This document shows positions 6,001 to 6,301 of a DNA stretch of 6,301 nt, in pieces (the stretch's first letter is position 1; each line of letters starts with the position of its first letter). The notes beneath the pieces were generated by a model. That model saw only the letters and a list, made by a program, of their open reading frames with translations, was not told where the DNA came from and did no database searches. A program made the position numbers and the translations under genes. The DNA is from Bacillota bacterium. GTDB taxonomy: Bacteria; Bacillota; Clostridia; Acetivibrionales; DSM-1351. The stretch covers positions 1 to 6,301 of the forward strand of contig JAEYTP010000112.1 of NCBI GenBank assembly GCA_023433945.1. Direction: 5' to 3'.

Positions 6001-6301
6001 CAGGTACTTGAAGTCCACCTTGGCTTTGCGGCAAAGGCACTTGGATGGGAAATTGCAACTCCAGTATTTGATGGTGCAACGGAAGAAGATATCAGAGAAA
6101 CTTTGATACAAGCTGGTAAAGACCCTGATGGAAAGACTGTTCTATACGATGGAAGAACAGGCGATCCATTTGACAATAGAGTTACAGTAGGTTACATGTA
6201 CTACTTGAAGCTTGCCCACTTGGTTGATGACAAGATTCATGCTCGTTCAACTGGACCATACTCACTCGTTACTCAGCAGCCACTTGGTGGTAAGGCTCAG
6301 T
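3061..6301 (+). CDS. rpoB: DNA-directed RNA polymerase subunit beta, 3' end outside window
   Basis: RpoB forms one pincer of RNA polymerase and, with beta-prime, the catalytic cleft. The frame is open for 1080 codons to the window edge; the family in Clostridia is about 1250 residues, so some 170 are missing. The start is ATG 3061 with GAGGTGAT at 3048-3055. Protrusion and lobe regions occupy about residues 20-400. The rifampicin cluster I is at 482-513 ([20 protein letters not shown], then [12 protein letters not shown]), with Q488, D491, H501, R504 and S506 all of the sensitive type. [17 protein letters not shown] follows at 531-547. E783-D784 in GYNYEDA correspond to E813-D814 of E. coli. 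The RpoB signature [15 protein letters not shown] is at 933-947, with K935 and K943 matching active-site K1065 and K1073. DKIHARSTG carries H1060, matching H1237. No large lineage-specific insertion or frameshift is seen. rpoC would be expected next. Its own promoter at 2740-2768 and long leader set it apart from rplJ-rplL. Confidence 0.98.
   Translation, partial: [1080 protein letters not shown]

Overview
The window is a piece of the conserved bacterial ribosomal-protein/RNA-polymerase cluster (rplK-rplA-rplJ-rplL-rpoB-rpoC) from a low-GC Gram-positive bacterium. The AT-rich DNA, strong AGGAGG-type ribosome binding sites, L10 leader and firmicute-type L1, L10, L7/L12 and RpoB sequences point to Firmicutes, class Clostridia. 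RpoB starts like that of the Ruminiclostridium/Acetivibrio group ([17 protein letters not shown]), but that lower-rank placement is from memory and only moderately secure.

Layout: (1) 1-434, the 3' part of rplA (ribosomal protein L1). (2) 435-678, a regulatory gap with a good vegetative promoter (462-490), an L10 leader RNA and an intrinsic terminator/attenuator, then the Shine-Dalgarno sequence of rplJ. (3) 679-1212 rplJ (L10, TTG start) and 1285-1662 rplL (L7/L12), which form the ribosomal stalk; a hairpin lies between them. (4) A strong terminator at 1680-1711 closes this block. (5) 1769-1857, a decaying tandem repeat of about 23 bp that runs into the stop codon of the next gene. (6) 1853-2515, minus strand, a 220-residue protein with two DUF4397-type repeats and no signal peptide; it is not part of the usual cluster and faces rplL convergently. 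(7) 2516-3060, a divergent intergenic region of 545 bp with a possible late-sporulation promoter for the DUF4397 gene, a bidirectional terminator-like hairpin, a near-consensus promoter for rpoB (TTGACA-17-TAGAAT) and a long rpoB leader of about 285 nt. (8) 3061 to the window end, rpoB (RNA polymerase beta subunit), open for 1080 codons and cut by the window edge.

The ribosomal and polymerase genes are ordinary housekeeping genes with intact diagnostic residues. The less ordinary part is the accessory block between rplL and rpoB: it splits the cluster, so rpoB appears to rely on its own promoter. I found no convincing novel multi-gene system. The best items for a second look are the antisense DUF4397 gene with its sporulation-like promoter, the repeat at its 3' end, the mutually exclusive folds in the L10 leader, and the insulated promoter plus long leader of rpoB.
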